A stretch of 64,000 nucleotides of DNA from the NCBI GenBank assembly GCA_963978895.1, contig OZ022246.1, positions 2,454,988 to 2,518,987 on the forward strand, read 5' to 3'. The stretch comes from Erpobdella octoculata (lineage: Eukaryota > Annelida > Clitellata > Hirudinida > Erpobdellidae). Positions within the stretch are counted from its first letter, which is position 1. Each line of letters begins with the position of its first letter. Shown piece by piece: positions 41,189-52,400 of this stretch. A model generated the notes under the pieces. The model was not told the DNA's origin and did no database searches. It saw only the letters and a list, made by a program, of their open reading frames with translations. Made by a program: the position numbers and the translations under genes.

Positions 41189-42406
41189 TCACTGGAAATG
41201 GTAAGGAATTTGGGGATATCCTTCCACCAAAGGGGGGTAATGGATTTCACCATAAGGTGTGGGGTAAGCTGCTGCGACTGCATACTCTGGCGGTGCTTGA
41301 TAACCAGCTAGCCAGTTATTGAGATCGACCATTGTGGGTTGATCAGGTTGAAATTGTGGATTTTGCATTTGATCTTGGGACATTTGCATTTCTTGTTGTT
41401 CTGGACCTGGTAGGTCGAAGTCGCCATATTGATTGACAGTGATGTTGATATTGGCTGGTAGTTGATTCGGCAGTTGAGGTGGCAAAATTTGCGTCTGAGG
41501 TGCAATATACTCTTGAACCTTTGGCTGAGGTGCAACATTTTCTTGAATCTCTTTCTGAGGTGCAACGTTCTCTTGTTGTTCTTGAGTGACGATTAGAAAC
41601 TCAGGGCCGCTACAAACTTGGGGAGGAAGTGGGTATGCCTCAGCCTCCAGTCCTATGTCAAACGTTCGTATGACGCCGGATTTCGGCGCGTAGAAAAATC
41701 CGTTCAGCGATGGTTTTTGGTAAAGTTCTGGGTTAATAGGCTCCCTAATTTCTTGACTTTCTTCGTCAGTTTTTCTTTTACACTTCCACATTCCGTCGTT
41801 TCCGCAGCTGCTCTGAAGGTCTAGTATAGATATATCCGGAGGAGTGAGACTGTTGGACCAACCCCGGCAGTCCGCAAACGCTTGTTTTGTTTTCTCGACG
41901 AGCGTGAGAGCCGTGGCGCTGTCGGGACAAGAGAAGGCGTAGCAATCCAGCAGGGGAACGCATCCACCCCTGGCTGCTACGACTGTAAAAATAGCCGGAA
42001 GAGGACTGGCAATCGCTCCGGGCATGTCTAGAGATTCAAAGATTAGAAACGGTTCGGTGTTGGCGTCGTATTGCTGTTTGACTCCTTTGACGGCGTTGCA
42101 GCCTCTGAAATTCTGAATTTTAATCCAAATTTTTGAATCTATCGGATTGACTGGAACAGCGTAAATACCACTCGTTAAAACTAAGAGATGTACATCTCTA
42201 GGTATATCTTTTGCCATGATCTTGCTGTCGCCAAGGGGTCCGGCGTAGATTTCACTCAATGGCTTCTGAACGGTCTCCAGATCGTTGGCAGACCCTCCCG
42301 GGGCTTTCCGTCCTAAAAAGTAAGCGATGCATTTGTATAGCAGAAGATCTGGACAAATATCTTCCGTTTCCGAGGTTAGTTTTGGAGTTTTAACAAATTT
42401 CGACAT
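41189..42406 (-). CDS. Single-exon protein with predicted PTB/PID-like domain and Pro/Gln-rich tail
   Basis: A 405-residue protein I cannot assign to a named gene. Residues about 24-180 look like a phosphotyrosine-binding fold: YKCIAYFLGRKAPGGSAND at the first strand (YxG motif), VHLLVLTSGIYAV, SPLPAIFTVVAARGG, and DCYAFSCPDSATALTLVEKT leading into a final amphipathic helix. This order (YLG strand, then CHxFxC strand, then helix) recalls FAM43 and other PID proteins, where the domain binds NPxY tails. The middle has a short basic stretch (KCKRKTDEES). The C-terminal third is Pro/Gln-rich with three imperfect repeats (QENVAPQKEI, QENVAPQPKV, QEYIAPQTQI). It is convergent with TOMM7 and divergent from PPIL1. 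The function stated is an inference from the fold. Confidence 0.72.
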   Translation of the reverse strand: MSKFVKTPKLTSETEDICPDLLLYKCIAYFLGRKAPGGSANDLETVQKPLSEIYAGPLGDSKIMAKDIPRDVHLLVLTSGIYAVPVNPIDSKIWIKIQNFRGCNAVKGVKQQYDANTEPFLIFESLDMPGAIASPLPAIFTVVAARGGCVPLLDCYAFSCPDSATALTLVEKTKQAFADCRGWSNSLTPPDISILDLQSSCGNDGMWKCKRKTDEESQEIREPINPELYQKPSLNGFFYAPKSGVIRTFDIGLEAEAYPLPPQVCSGPEFLIVTQEQQENVAPQKEIQENVAPQPKVQEYIAPQTQILPPQLPNQLPANINITVNQYGDFDLPGPEQQEMQMSQDQMQNPQFQPDQPTMVDLNNWLAGYQAPPEYAVAAAYPTPYGEIHYPPLVEGYPQIPYHFQ

Positions 42407-43692
42407 TTTAAAATCGCTTTGTCTCCACTTGGTTAATAAAATTAGGAAAGAAATTCAAACCAACGTAGAAACATTTAACACGACTATACATTGAAAATAC
42501 TAGCCTAAGAATTCAGAGGCAACTATATAGCCTCGTCATATGAGGCGTCATCTGTAAGCACACAGCGCTGTCAAAGGCGGAATAATATACCTCTTTGAAG
42601 AAGCCATGCGTGTCACGCTCTAGCGCTCACCAGATTAAAGACTAAAGGCGTGGCTCAATATTCAAACAGTCATGAAATGTTTATAAGATAGAAATCTCAG
42701 ATCGCTATAATAGGTAATCAGAATTTCGGTAAAGCATTAAGGTTGCCATCCATTTATTGGCAGGTGCCTATCAACCTACTTATTAACGTCACACACAAGG
42801 ACAAGGGTCACCCAGTGTGGTAACCATGAGGGAGGGGACAAACGTTTACAAAATCATGGGGCCAAATTTTCAAATACCCAAACATTCTACAATTTTTTAA
42901 ATAATAATTTTTAGTCCTTCACACTAGGTGTTGTATTAATGACTCAAATAGCCGTATGTAGAAATACCAAAATGCATTAGGTACCCTATTCCTTTATCCG
43001 ATCATAATTTGATCCTTTTTTCTTTCTCCTGAAATTATTCCAGGTCTGAGAATGACCCGCAAAAGCGAGGAGGAGTTTCTACAATTTATCGTAGGTAGGT
43101 ATAAGCGTTCCGCATTTTCTAAAAAAAATAGCTGATGACCAGAGGGCTGGTACGGCCCTTTATCCACAGATTTTCGAAATCAGTAATTAAGACACTATAT
43201 TGCTTCTATAAATAGTTGATGATCTGGGTGGGGTAGTCGTTTATTTGTTTTCTTAAAATCCTTGGAGGGACAATTTTTCTTCTTCGCCCCCGCAAATGAC
43301 GCTCCTGCTTCAAAACCGATAACCTTCCATCGGATGTGGGGCCCAGGCTTGAAAAGACATCAGAATTATGGCGATTTTATTTTTTATATAAAGATTGATA
43401 GAATAAGTCACTGTTATTTTTTTTAAACTAGCTCTGCAAATATTCACCTTGTGATTTGAAAAGCTGGAAACTTATTTTTTATAAATAACAAATTTTTACT
43501 GTTACTCGCAATAGCATCATAAGTATCTTTAAGAAAATTTGAAAATCAAGTATATTTTTATCAAAAATATTTATATTATTTATCTATGGAAAACGTTGTC
43601 TTTGTTTCTGTAGTTGACGATAATAAATTATTGTTGTCGTCTGCCGCTATCCGATCTCTAATTTTAATTTAAACTTTTAAAGTGGTGCAATT
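42407..43692. repeat. Divergent 5' region with an inverted-repeat element and a nested SINE
   Basis: 42407-42700 should contain the promoter and 5' untranslated region of the minus gene. About 42835-43312 is a reverse copy of the CGTCATTT element family (ending CGCAAATGACGCTCCTGC), split by SINE-like copy 3. 43560-43692 is the 5' flank of PPIL1. Confidence 0.5.
42903..43078 (+). repeat. SINE-like repeat, copy 3
   Basis: Plus-oriented, more diverged copy: TTAGTCCTTCACACTAGGTG head, GATCATAATTTGATCC middle, GCAAAAGCGAGGAGGAGTT tail. It is nested in the CGTCATTT-type element. Confidence 0.6.
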
Positions 43693-46600
43693 ATGGCGGG
43701 TTTACCACCAAAATCATGGCAACCTCCATTTGTTACTTTAGAAACGAGGTAGTTTTATTTATCTTATTACGCCATAACTGAAAATGTCAGTATTAATGAT
43801 AATGTTGACCGGGTTTTGAACTGGTCTATTATTATTATTAACTAGGTAGTCGCATAAACGAAACGCGCCTGTGCGCGCAACGCCTGAACATTCAAGACTA
43901 AAAAGTTTATCAGGCGCAGTGGAACGAGCTAAAATGGTGTTACGGGATTGCTTATATCTCTGGATGTAATAAAGCCACAATAAAAATGGTTACATAAAAA
44001 TAATTGTAAATCATGTCTGAACCCAAAATTGTCTATATAAATGAGTTCGCACAGTTCATTTTCCTTTCACTTTGATTCAAAAGTGAGTCTTTATTGATTT
44101 AAGGCTTTATTTCATAGGTCATTGACGCTAAAATATGGTTTTAGGCTTAAAAAATTTCGTTTCTTTTCTTCTATAACAATGTTAAATTTGGTAGCTACAC
44201 TAACTCTCCCAGTTACACAAATCGAGTTTTAAGTTGATAGGGTGGTGCTTAAAATTTGAGCACCGCGCGCCAGCTAAACTCTAAGCACGCTCTAGGAATT
44301 TTATAGATTTTAGATAGTGTTTGAGTCTCTATATCTCGTCTTGGAGACCTCGCTGTAAAATAAATTTAGTTTCATTCGAAAGGTTATTATGTCTATTATA
44401 ACATAGTAAAAATTCATAACACTGGCAAGTCTCTAACTATAAAAATTACTTCGTTAATGTAGATCGTGTAGCAGCGCATAACCGTAGGCGCAACTGACGT
44501 ACATAATATCGATTTTAAGATAGTATTTGAGTCTCTATATCTCGTCTTGGAGACCTCGCTGTAAAATAAATTTAGTTTCATTCGAAAGGTTATTATGTCT
44601 ATTATAACATAGTAAAAATTCATAACACTGGTAAGTCTCTAACTATAAAAATTACTTCGTTAATGTAGATCGTGTAGCAGCGCATAACCGTAGGCACGCT
44701 GCAACTGACGTACATATAGATTTATAGATTTTAAGATAGTGTTTGAGTCTCTATAACTCGTCTTAGAGACATCTCAGTAGTATAAGTTTAGTTTCATTCA
44801 AAAGGTTATTTAATAACTTTAATGAACAAATGATGAAGACGAAGCCGTGGACTTTCTCACAATCTTCAAGCGCTTTCCTGACAGACAGCCGCCTTAACTC
44901 CGCCTTGCTGAAAAAGGAGGAGGGCAATTATACAGATCAAGTTATGATCCGCGACAGAAAGTACTTTGATTCTCCTACATAAACAAATATCAGTCTTAAA
45001 ACAACAAGCAGACGGCGAACTACCGCGAGCTCATGCAGTGACATTCAGTTATGTGCTATGGCGCATGGGAAGCGAAATGCGTGGTCCCACTTTTAAACTT
45101 TTAATAACTTTATATTTATCAAGTTTTTTGTTTGGAATTCTATTTCTAAATAAATTCATATTGAATATGAGAAACAGAAGGAATTCTTAACCCATACGCG
45201 CAAAGCCTTGTTAGGCGTTCTTTGCGCTGTGCGCTATGTGCACGCTGTAAACTGAGCTTCTTCGTTGTAGGCCCCAGTTTTTAACTGTCTCACGCAGTCG
45301 ATGTTCTATCGTGGTATGCGATCTTTGATTCGCTATATCTTTATTAATTTTAATTTTTTTGTACACTATATGGTATATTCAAACTCAGAATTTGTACCTT
45401 TATTTAAAAATATTAGTGAAATTAAAAAAGAATTATTTTGAAATTTTTATGCGACTACCTATTATTAACTATTATTGAGTCAATAATATTGACAATGTGA
45501 TTTTGTCGTTTGTTTTAGTTATTGTTGAAAAAAAGTTTGATTTTACTTTGTTGTCGTCATCCATCTACTAGTTGTTTTTCTATTTGACCAATTCTAAATT
45601 TTTTTTATTCTGTTAGCATGGGCAAGATAGAAATCGAGCTCTACTGGAAGCACGCTCCGAAAACCTGTGCAAACTTTGCTGAATTAGCACGACGAGGATT
45701 TTATAATGGAGTGAAGTTTCATCGCGTCATCAGAGATTTTATGGTCCAGGGCGGAGATCCAACAGGAACAGGTTTGTTTGTTTTTTATGTTTATGGGCCA
45801 AAGAAGGGATGTGCATAGTTTTACTTTTACACCTTGAAACCATCTATTTTATATGGATTAACTTTGTGTTTGTTAAGTTATCACAATTTTTTATTCTAGT
45901 GGAACTATTTGTTTCTTCTTGGGAATTTTTTCATGGTCTTTTTGAGTCGACACATTTTTTCAAATAATTGATTCTTTCTAAGGTTTTTAAAAAATTTTGC
46001 ATAGCTCTCAATATCAAGATAGTTTGTGGAAGGTGACACAACTAAAATAGATATATGTTTTCTTATATTATTTACTAGCTGGGTTACCCGGTTTTTTTTT
46101 GCTTTTTTATTGTTTTTGTCCCTAAAACGTAAAATAATGAACCAATTTCAAAAAATAACTTGAAACCTTTTCCTCAATGAAGACTACCTCCATGCAATTT
46201 TTTTTTCCAAATTGCTCAAGCGATGAGGGAACAAACACACATTGTTTTATATATAAATATATAGATTAGTGATTTCTACTGTGATGAAAATTCTATCTAA
46301 TATAAATTGTATTCATTTGATTTTATTTATTAGGGAAGGGTGGAGCCTCTATATACGGAAAGTCATTTGAAGATGAAATAACCGAAGAGCTCAAACACAC
46401 TGGTATTTTATCTTTTATTTATCAGATGATATTCTTACATGATTCCATGTTTTTTTTTCTCTTTTTTTCGATAACCTTGTTATTATAGAGATAAATTTTT
46501 ACAAGTTTGGATTTTTCAAATGTTTTTGCTTTATTTAAATTTTTTTGGCGTCTAGGAGCCGGCATATTATCCATGGCAAACAGCGGTCCAAACACGAACG

Positions 46601-46994
46601 GCAGTCAATTTTTCATAACCCTCGCTCCCACTCATTGGCTCGATGGAAAGCACACTATCTTTGGTAGAGTTTCTAAAGGAATTCAGGTATGTAGCATGGA
46701 ATCCTGCATGATATATGATAATGGATGTTTGTGTTTTGTAAACATTTCATTGAATCTGAGTGGTTTGTTTATAGGAAATTTACTGTAGATAAATTAGCAC
46801 TAATACTTTTGGCATTTCACAACAATAGTTATTTTTTTTTAAATGTAGTTTTATTTATTTTCTTTTTAATGAATTTGACATATTTTCACCTGCAGACTAT
46901 CAACAGACTGGGCATGGTGGAAACCGATAACTCCGACCGACCTACCGAAGATGTTAAGATATTCAATGCCATTGTTCCTCCCTTCAGAGTCTAG
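43693..46994 (+). CDS. PPIL1: PPIL1, spliceosomal cyclophilin-type peptidyl-prolyl isomerase
   Basis: A 169-residue cyclophilin that acts in the nucleus as part of the spliceosome (with SNW1/SKIP in known species). Five exons with matching phases: 43693-43748, 45617-45771, 46334-46402, 46556-46686, 46896-46994. The N-terminus [19 protein letters not shown] and [20 protein letters not shown] are PPIL1 signatures. The active site shows the catalytic Arg in [20 protein letters not shown], then [18 protein letters not shown] with the cyclosporin-contact Trp. It ends [16 protein letters not shown]. Human PPIL1 has 166 residues, so length fits. All catalytic positions visible are intact. AATAAA lies only six bases past the stop (47001-47006). 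Intron 1 (1.87 kb) is mostly a transposon. Confidence 0.97.
44300..44815. repeat. Tandem repeat of about 206-216 bp, 2.5 copies
   Basis: Copies begin near 44310, 44516 and 44732 with ATAGTGTTTGAGTCTCTATA and include ATTCGAAAGGTTATTATGTC and a GTAGCAGCGCATAACCGTAG segment. Copies 1 and 2 are nearly identical; copy 3 is truncated and more diverged. It lies inside the PPIL1-intron transposon. Confidence 0.85.
44893..45003 (-). repeat. SINE-like repeat, copy 4
   Basis: A shortened minus-oriented copy (GCGGATCATAACTTGATC, AGCAAGGCGGAGTTAAGG) nested in the intron-1 transposon of PPIL1. Confidence 0.6.
46076..46266 (+). repeat. Short CTAGCTGGGTTACCCGG element, about 190 bp, in PPIL1 intron 2
   Basis: Starts ACTAGCTGGGTTACCCGG and ends with AAATTGCTCAAGCGATGAGG, then TTTATATATAAATATATAGA. 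This is probably a near-complete small member of the family seen at 5790, 6416 and 22261. Confidence 0.6.
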
Positions 46995-49464
46995 TTTTCG
47001 AATAAAATAATCTGACTGCTTATCTATTAATACGTTTTTATTTTTTTAATATAATGTATCAATATATGTATATGTCTTTATTAAAACAGTTTTTTGATTT
47101 ATTTGAGTGTCTTTATGAAAGTCAGTTTGTCAGAAAGCCCAGGCAATAATATGTAGTTGGGAAGCTAAAAGCTGTGTGTGAAACTTCATCTCCTTCCATC
47201 CTATCCGTTCCTTTGAAACTTTCTGACTTGATTTCATATATATATATATAAATTTTCCTGTATTACTTAAAAGCTCTAACATCTCACTTGTAACATCATC
47301 CTCACATAATTCTGTGAGTGGGAAGGATAAAAGACCACATAGATTTATTTCTAATTAGAATCTATGAATTCTGACTTCTATCTTACGTCGTAAACCCAAT
47401 TAGCCAATTATCGCAAGAAACGACAATGGTGGCATGATAAGTTTTATTTTCTTCGGGCATAATAACACTCAATAACATGAAAAACTCAAATAAAGCGCAT
47501 CCGAGCACGTAAGTTATGATCAAAAGATGAACCGCAGCGACGTCGCAAAGTTTACTTTTAATCAAATGAAAATTTAAAACACCTGACGTTTTATGAAGCC
47601 CAATAATGCAGCCCGGTTTCAAAATAACTACAGATAGCTTTCATTACACGATAAAACTATTGCTTGCGAACTACACTTGGCAGACGTATTTGCTCGAATA
47701 AGCAAGCTTCAGTAAATGCAGTTATGCGTCGTCCGAAATGCAGTTTATGCGGTCAGCTGAAATGCAGTTTATGCGGTCAGCTGAAATGATAAATCGACTA
47801 CAATGAAGCGATATTTTAATCAGGCCATTAATCGGTCTTAAAATCGATGATTAGAAATCAATTTGCATGCATGAGGCGGCATATAAATAGTAGCGAAATG
47901 ATGGAAGGCTACGTGAAAAGAGCAAGAGAGAAATGAAATAAAAATACAACAGATGATTTTTTACCAGCTGAAGGTGATGACTCATTAAAAAAAAACAGAA
48001 TGAGATTATTATTATATATATATATATAAATAAAAATGATAATAAAGAAAAGATTACGTCGAAAAATAAAATAAAAACCAACTTTGAAAGAATAAAATCA
48101 GCCTGAGAAAACCAAAAACTATGAAATAAGCATGTTCATTCGCCGGGGAACGACTTCTAGCAATCCTCCCAGTAAACCCGACGACAATTGTGGCTGGATT
48201 AGGAACAACAACATGCCTTAATTTTTCTTGGAAGAAAAATTGTCAATCAATGCAAATCTAATAAAATCAAATATGCTCTTGATAATTGCACTAAACAACA
48301 AAATATATATATATAAGAAATCGACAAAGTCACGATCGCACGGGGAAATTGATCGACATCATCATCATCATCATTATTATTAGATTAAATAAAATAAAGT
48401 AGTGCACATAATAATTAGTATTCGAAAACAAGGCGCGCCGTAACACGACGATACGAAAAAACTTCTACTCCGACGAACTACACAGACAGTGGAATAGAAG
48501 AATCAACAAACAGAAAAAAAAAACTATCATCTATTTGCTTGCATCCACGTGGATACGTCACGAGGACAGGAGTCGTACGGAAGAAATATGAACTGTCGAC
48601 ACCAGAGATCTTTTCAGCACGTAGCGCACGAGAGCCGACCGAATTACTACCAGATCGGTCAGCCTGGAGAATCGAAGATCAATGATCGCATAATAATTTC
48701 GATTGATGCTAAGAGACAAGAGATGAAGAAACAGATTAGAAGGTATAATCAAGTCCAAGTATAATCAGAACATGATGATAACATTATCATTGCAGGGAAT
48801 AAATACGTTACGAATATACAAAAAGACGAAATCATATTTTTACGATTACTCAGAGCCACATTAGAATGTAATCTTTAATTCCTGCGTACAATTTACTAAG
48901 TACAATCAAACGAACGCACACAGAATTGGAACCAACAACAACAAAAATTGAAATCTACTTACAGAACAACAAACAAATGAATTCTAAAAAAACAACAACT
49001 CTAATTAAAAATATAAAAACGCTGACATAACCTCGACAGATCGTAGCAGGGGGTCAAGATCAATCGTACGACTTACGACTATTTCTTTACAAAATAACGA
49101 TCAAATACGAATCCAGTTATTTGATAAACATGTCTTCTAAAAAAAATCTATTCTAATTTTTCTCAGTACAATCACAATCACAATCATCATCATCATCACC
49201 TCAAAGCCATTGCAGTCGAGACTAGAATGAATGCACAGAAATCATCTTCAGCGACCAAAGATAACATAACATGCCAGCGAACGATACGCGCAAAAATTAT
49301 TCTCATCATAATTGTTTTAATGTCGTTTACTTTTAATCAAAGAAGAAAAAAAAAACGGGAAACACGAGACTAGCGAGACTTGGGTGGCGGCAGAAGTTAA
49401 AACGATGTGCTGTTATTAAAAAATTAAAGCCATAAATAACGTCGTCGTTCCAAAGAAATTATTA
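46995..49464. other. Spacer between convergent PPIL1 and EFA6 genes
   Basis: No gene was recognised. A 24-bp unit (AAATGCAGTTTATGCGGTCA plus GCTG) is duplicated at 47738-47788. Short TA and CAT runs lie at 47238-47250, 48014-48028 and 48358-48380. An open frame at 48549-48764 has no known domain. The right part is plausibly the long 3' untranslated region of the minus-strand EFA6 gene. Confidence 0.4.
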
Positions 49465-52400
49465 TTACGTGTTCGCATCGAAGGCACTACAGCTACTAAT
49501 AACGTCCGAGGCTGTTGGCTTTCCCGCCATCACTGGCGCCAGAGAAGTTGCAGCGAGATCGACACTCGTAGGCTCGCTCGTAGTAAAGGTAGATTCAGTC
49601 GATGCAGTCCCGTCAACGTCTCCGCACGTGTGGACTCGAGTAGAAGCGGCAGACGTCGCCAACGACGACGGGCTTGCAGACGGCAGAGGTGAGGTCGAGG
49701 GGGTCGCAAGAGATGAAAACGCTTGTTGCGAGGAAACCTGGACGCACGGCGGCGACATCGCAATCGGCGGCGGCGAAGACGACTTGGACTCCGCCGTCTG
49801 ACTTTTGGCTGTCGCGGATTTTGATTCGAACGAAGACGAGTCATCGTCGAGCGGCTGAGGAGATTCCGGAGGAGAAGACGACCCCGACCAGGCGTCGAAG
49901 AAGGTCAAGGTCTCCTGGCCTTCTTCCCGGGGACTGGCGCACGGCTCCTCGACTTCTCCGATCACCGTTTCGACAAGTGACGGCTCCAGTGAAGCGTTCG
50001 AGTTCAGATGATATTGAAGAAACTTTATGTACACTCTCAGTCTTTTCGTCTGGAAAAAAAAACAAAATAAAAAAACAAATAAATTTCCGTCCAATCGGAA
50101 TACTGGACTGAACAGAATAAAAAAAAAACTATTTTTATAACGACCTCGAACTTGAGAAAATTCTCCCTGTCGCAATAATCCCGAATGATTCGATTCCTGC
50201 TTCCCTTCTCAGGTGCCGACTTTCGATACTCGATGAGAAGTTTCTCGTATTTTCCGACCATTTTTTCATGCTGGGCTATCTGCTCCCTCTGTTCGGTTAG
50301 GTAGGTGGGTAGGTAAAAATGAGTTAAACTATTTTATTAATTTAACCAACAACTAACGATATAGAAAAACAATTATACTTTTAAGTTATTATCATTGCTT
50401 AAAAAGTGTTTTTGTTATTGTTATTATTATTGTTATTATTATTATACTTAAGTCATTCAGAATTACAACCCTCCTGTTTGATTCGACCCCATAATATGTA
50501 AATACACAAAGAATCGCAACACAGCCTCTCATTGTAAACTTTCAATGTAAACACAAAGAGTTGCACTTCGATGACTTCATTTTAGAAAAGAAAAAAGTCA
50601 ACAAAATCAACAATGAGGATTGAAAAAAGAGAAAAACACAATAAGGTTCTCTGTTCATATAAGAATGCTTGATATCATCATCATCATTTCCATATAAGAA
50701 TGCTTAATATCATCACCATCATTTCCATATTAGAATGCTTGATACCATCATCATCATTTCCATATTAGAATGCTTGATACCATCACCATCATTTCCATAT
50801 AAGAATGCTTGATACCATCATCATCATTTCCATATTAGAATGCTTGATACCATCATCATCACCATTTCCATATAAGAATGCTTGATATAATCGTCATCAT
50901 CATTTCCATATAAGAATGCTTGATACCATCATCATCACCATCATTTCCATATTAGAATGCTTGATATCATCATCATCATCCCCATTATTTCCATGCTTGC
51001 ACGAGTTAAAGATATTTTTGTTTCTTCGACGGTATGATTGCACAGTCGAGTGTTGTTAAAAGAAAATAAATTTTAAAAAAAGCAAAGAAATGTTTTTTCA
51101 GGCCACACGACGACGTTCTTCAACAAAGCGTGAAAAAGTGTTTAAGTAGCAGCTGTAATTTACAAAATATAACCCTGCCAATAATAAACCAAGCAGATTA
51201 TATCTATTTATTAAACGAGTAAACCACAAATCCCTTATAATTTACAGCTCAACATCTTTTAATTTAATGTAAAGTTGTTTTTTAAAAGCACAATTATTTT
51301 TTAATTCATATATGTAAATGTTTGTATAACTGTGTTTAATTTGTTGTTTTTTTAAACCTAGATGAACAATTTTTTAAATTAAAAATTAAAACTAATTTTT
51401 TCAGAAATATTACAATATTTAATAGAACGAGGTGCGAGTTTAAATTTCAAGTTTCAACTCTATCGGAGGACAAGAAGTTTGTTAATTCTCATTTCCAAAA
51501 TTTGCAACCAAGAATGACAGGCAGCGAAGTAAATATAAGGGATTTAAAAATAAATAAATTAATATAAGGGATTTAAAAATAAATAAATTAATATAAGGGA
51601 TTTAAAAATAAATAAATTAATATAAGGGATTTAAAAATAAATAAATTAATATAATGGAATTAAAAATAAATAAACTAATATAAGGGATTTAAAAATAAAT
51701 AAATTAATATAAGGGAATTAAAAGTAAATAAATTTTAAAAAACCCATGAGATAAATCTCAACTGACCACGGATAAGTTACTACACTCCAGTGCAGATATG
51801 GGTAGCCTGTTAAATCTTTTCTGTCCGTCAAAGTACTGATCGGGAATGGCCGAAGAGTTGAGAGCCGCCCGGATGTTGATGAAGTCCATCCAGCTCTGAC
51901 ATTCCTTCATGTCGCTGTTGGAAAAATCCATACATTGCAGCGAAATCAGTGGAATAATCAAAAACTAAAATATTCATAAAATATCTCAAAATAGTCATAA
52001 ATTACCTCAAAATATACATAAATTGTCTAAAAATACACATAAATTATCTCAAAATATACATAAATTGTCTCAAAATATACATAAATTATCTCCAATACAC
52101 ATAAATTATTTGAAAATATACATAAATTATCTCAAAATTGACATAAATTAACTCAAAACATACAATTATGGTCAATAAAATTTCTTAAACAAATATATTA
52201 CAAAATAAATTCAAGTTGAAATGAATTTTCATTGGAAATTCCCACTAATAACAAAGTCGACTCATTGTAATTAATAACAAAACAATATTTCATAAATTTT
52301 TACAAATTTAAAACGAGACGATTTTTCATTTCCGAACTTTTTTAAAAAAAGTTAGGAAATGATTGCTGCCTGAGGTTGTCAGTGCGATGATTATAAGAGA

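Larger units (their letters stand above)
43843..45461. mobile_element. 1.6-kb inverted-repeat transposon in PPIL1 intron 1, 8-bp target duplication
   Basis: Perfect 16-bp terminal inverted repeats TAGGTAGTCGCATAAA are at 43843 and, reversed, ending at 45461. TTATTAAC is duplicated exactly on both sides (43835-43842, 45462-45469). An 8-bp duplication with a TAGG start is compatible with the hAT superfamily. Subterminal regions are rich in CGCGC/GCGCA (43860-43890 and 45200-45240). The interior holds a three-copy tandem repeat (44300-44815) and SINE-like copy 4. No transposase is seen, so it is non-autonomous. Confidence 0.88.

Noticed and set aside
48549..48764. 71-codon open frame
   Set aside because: Composition is ordinary for untranslated sequence and no homology is recognised; probably within the EFA6 3' untranslated region.
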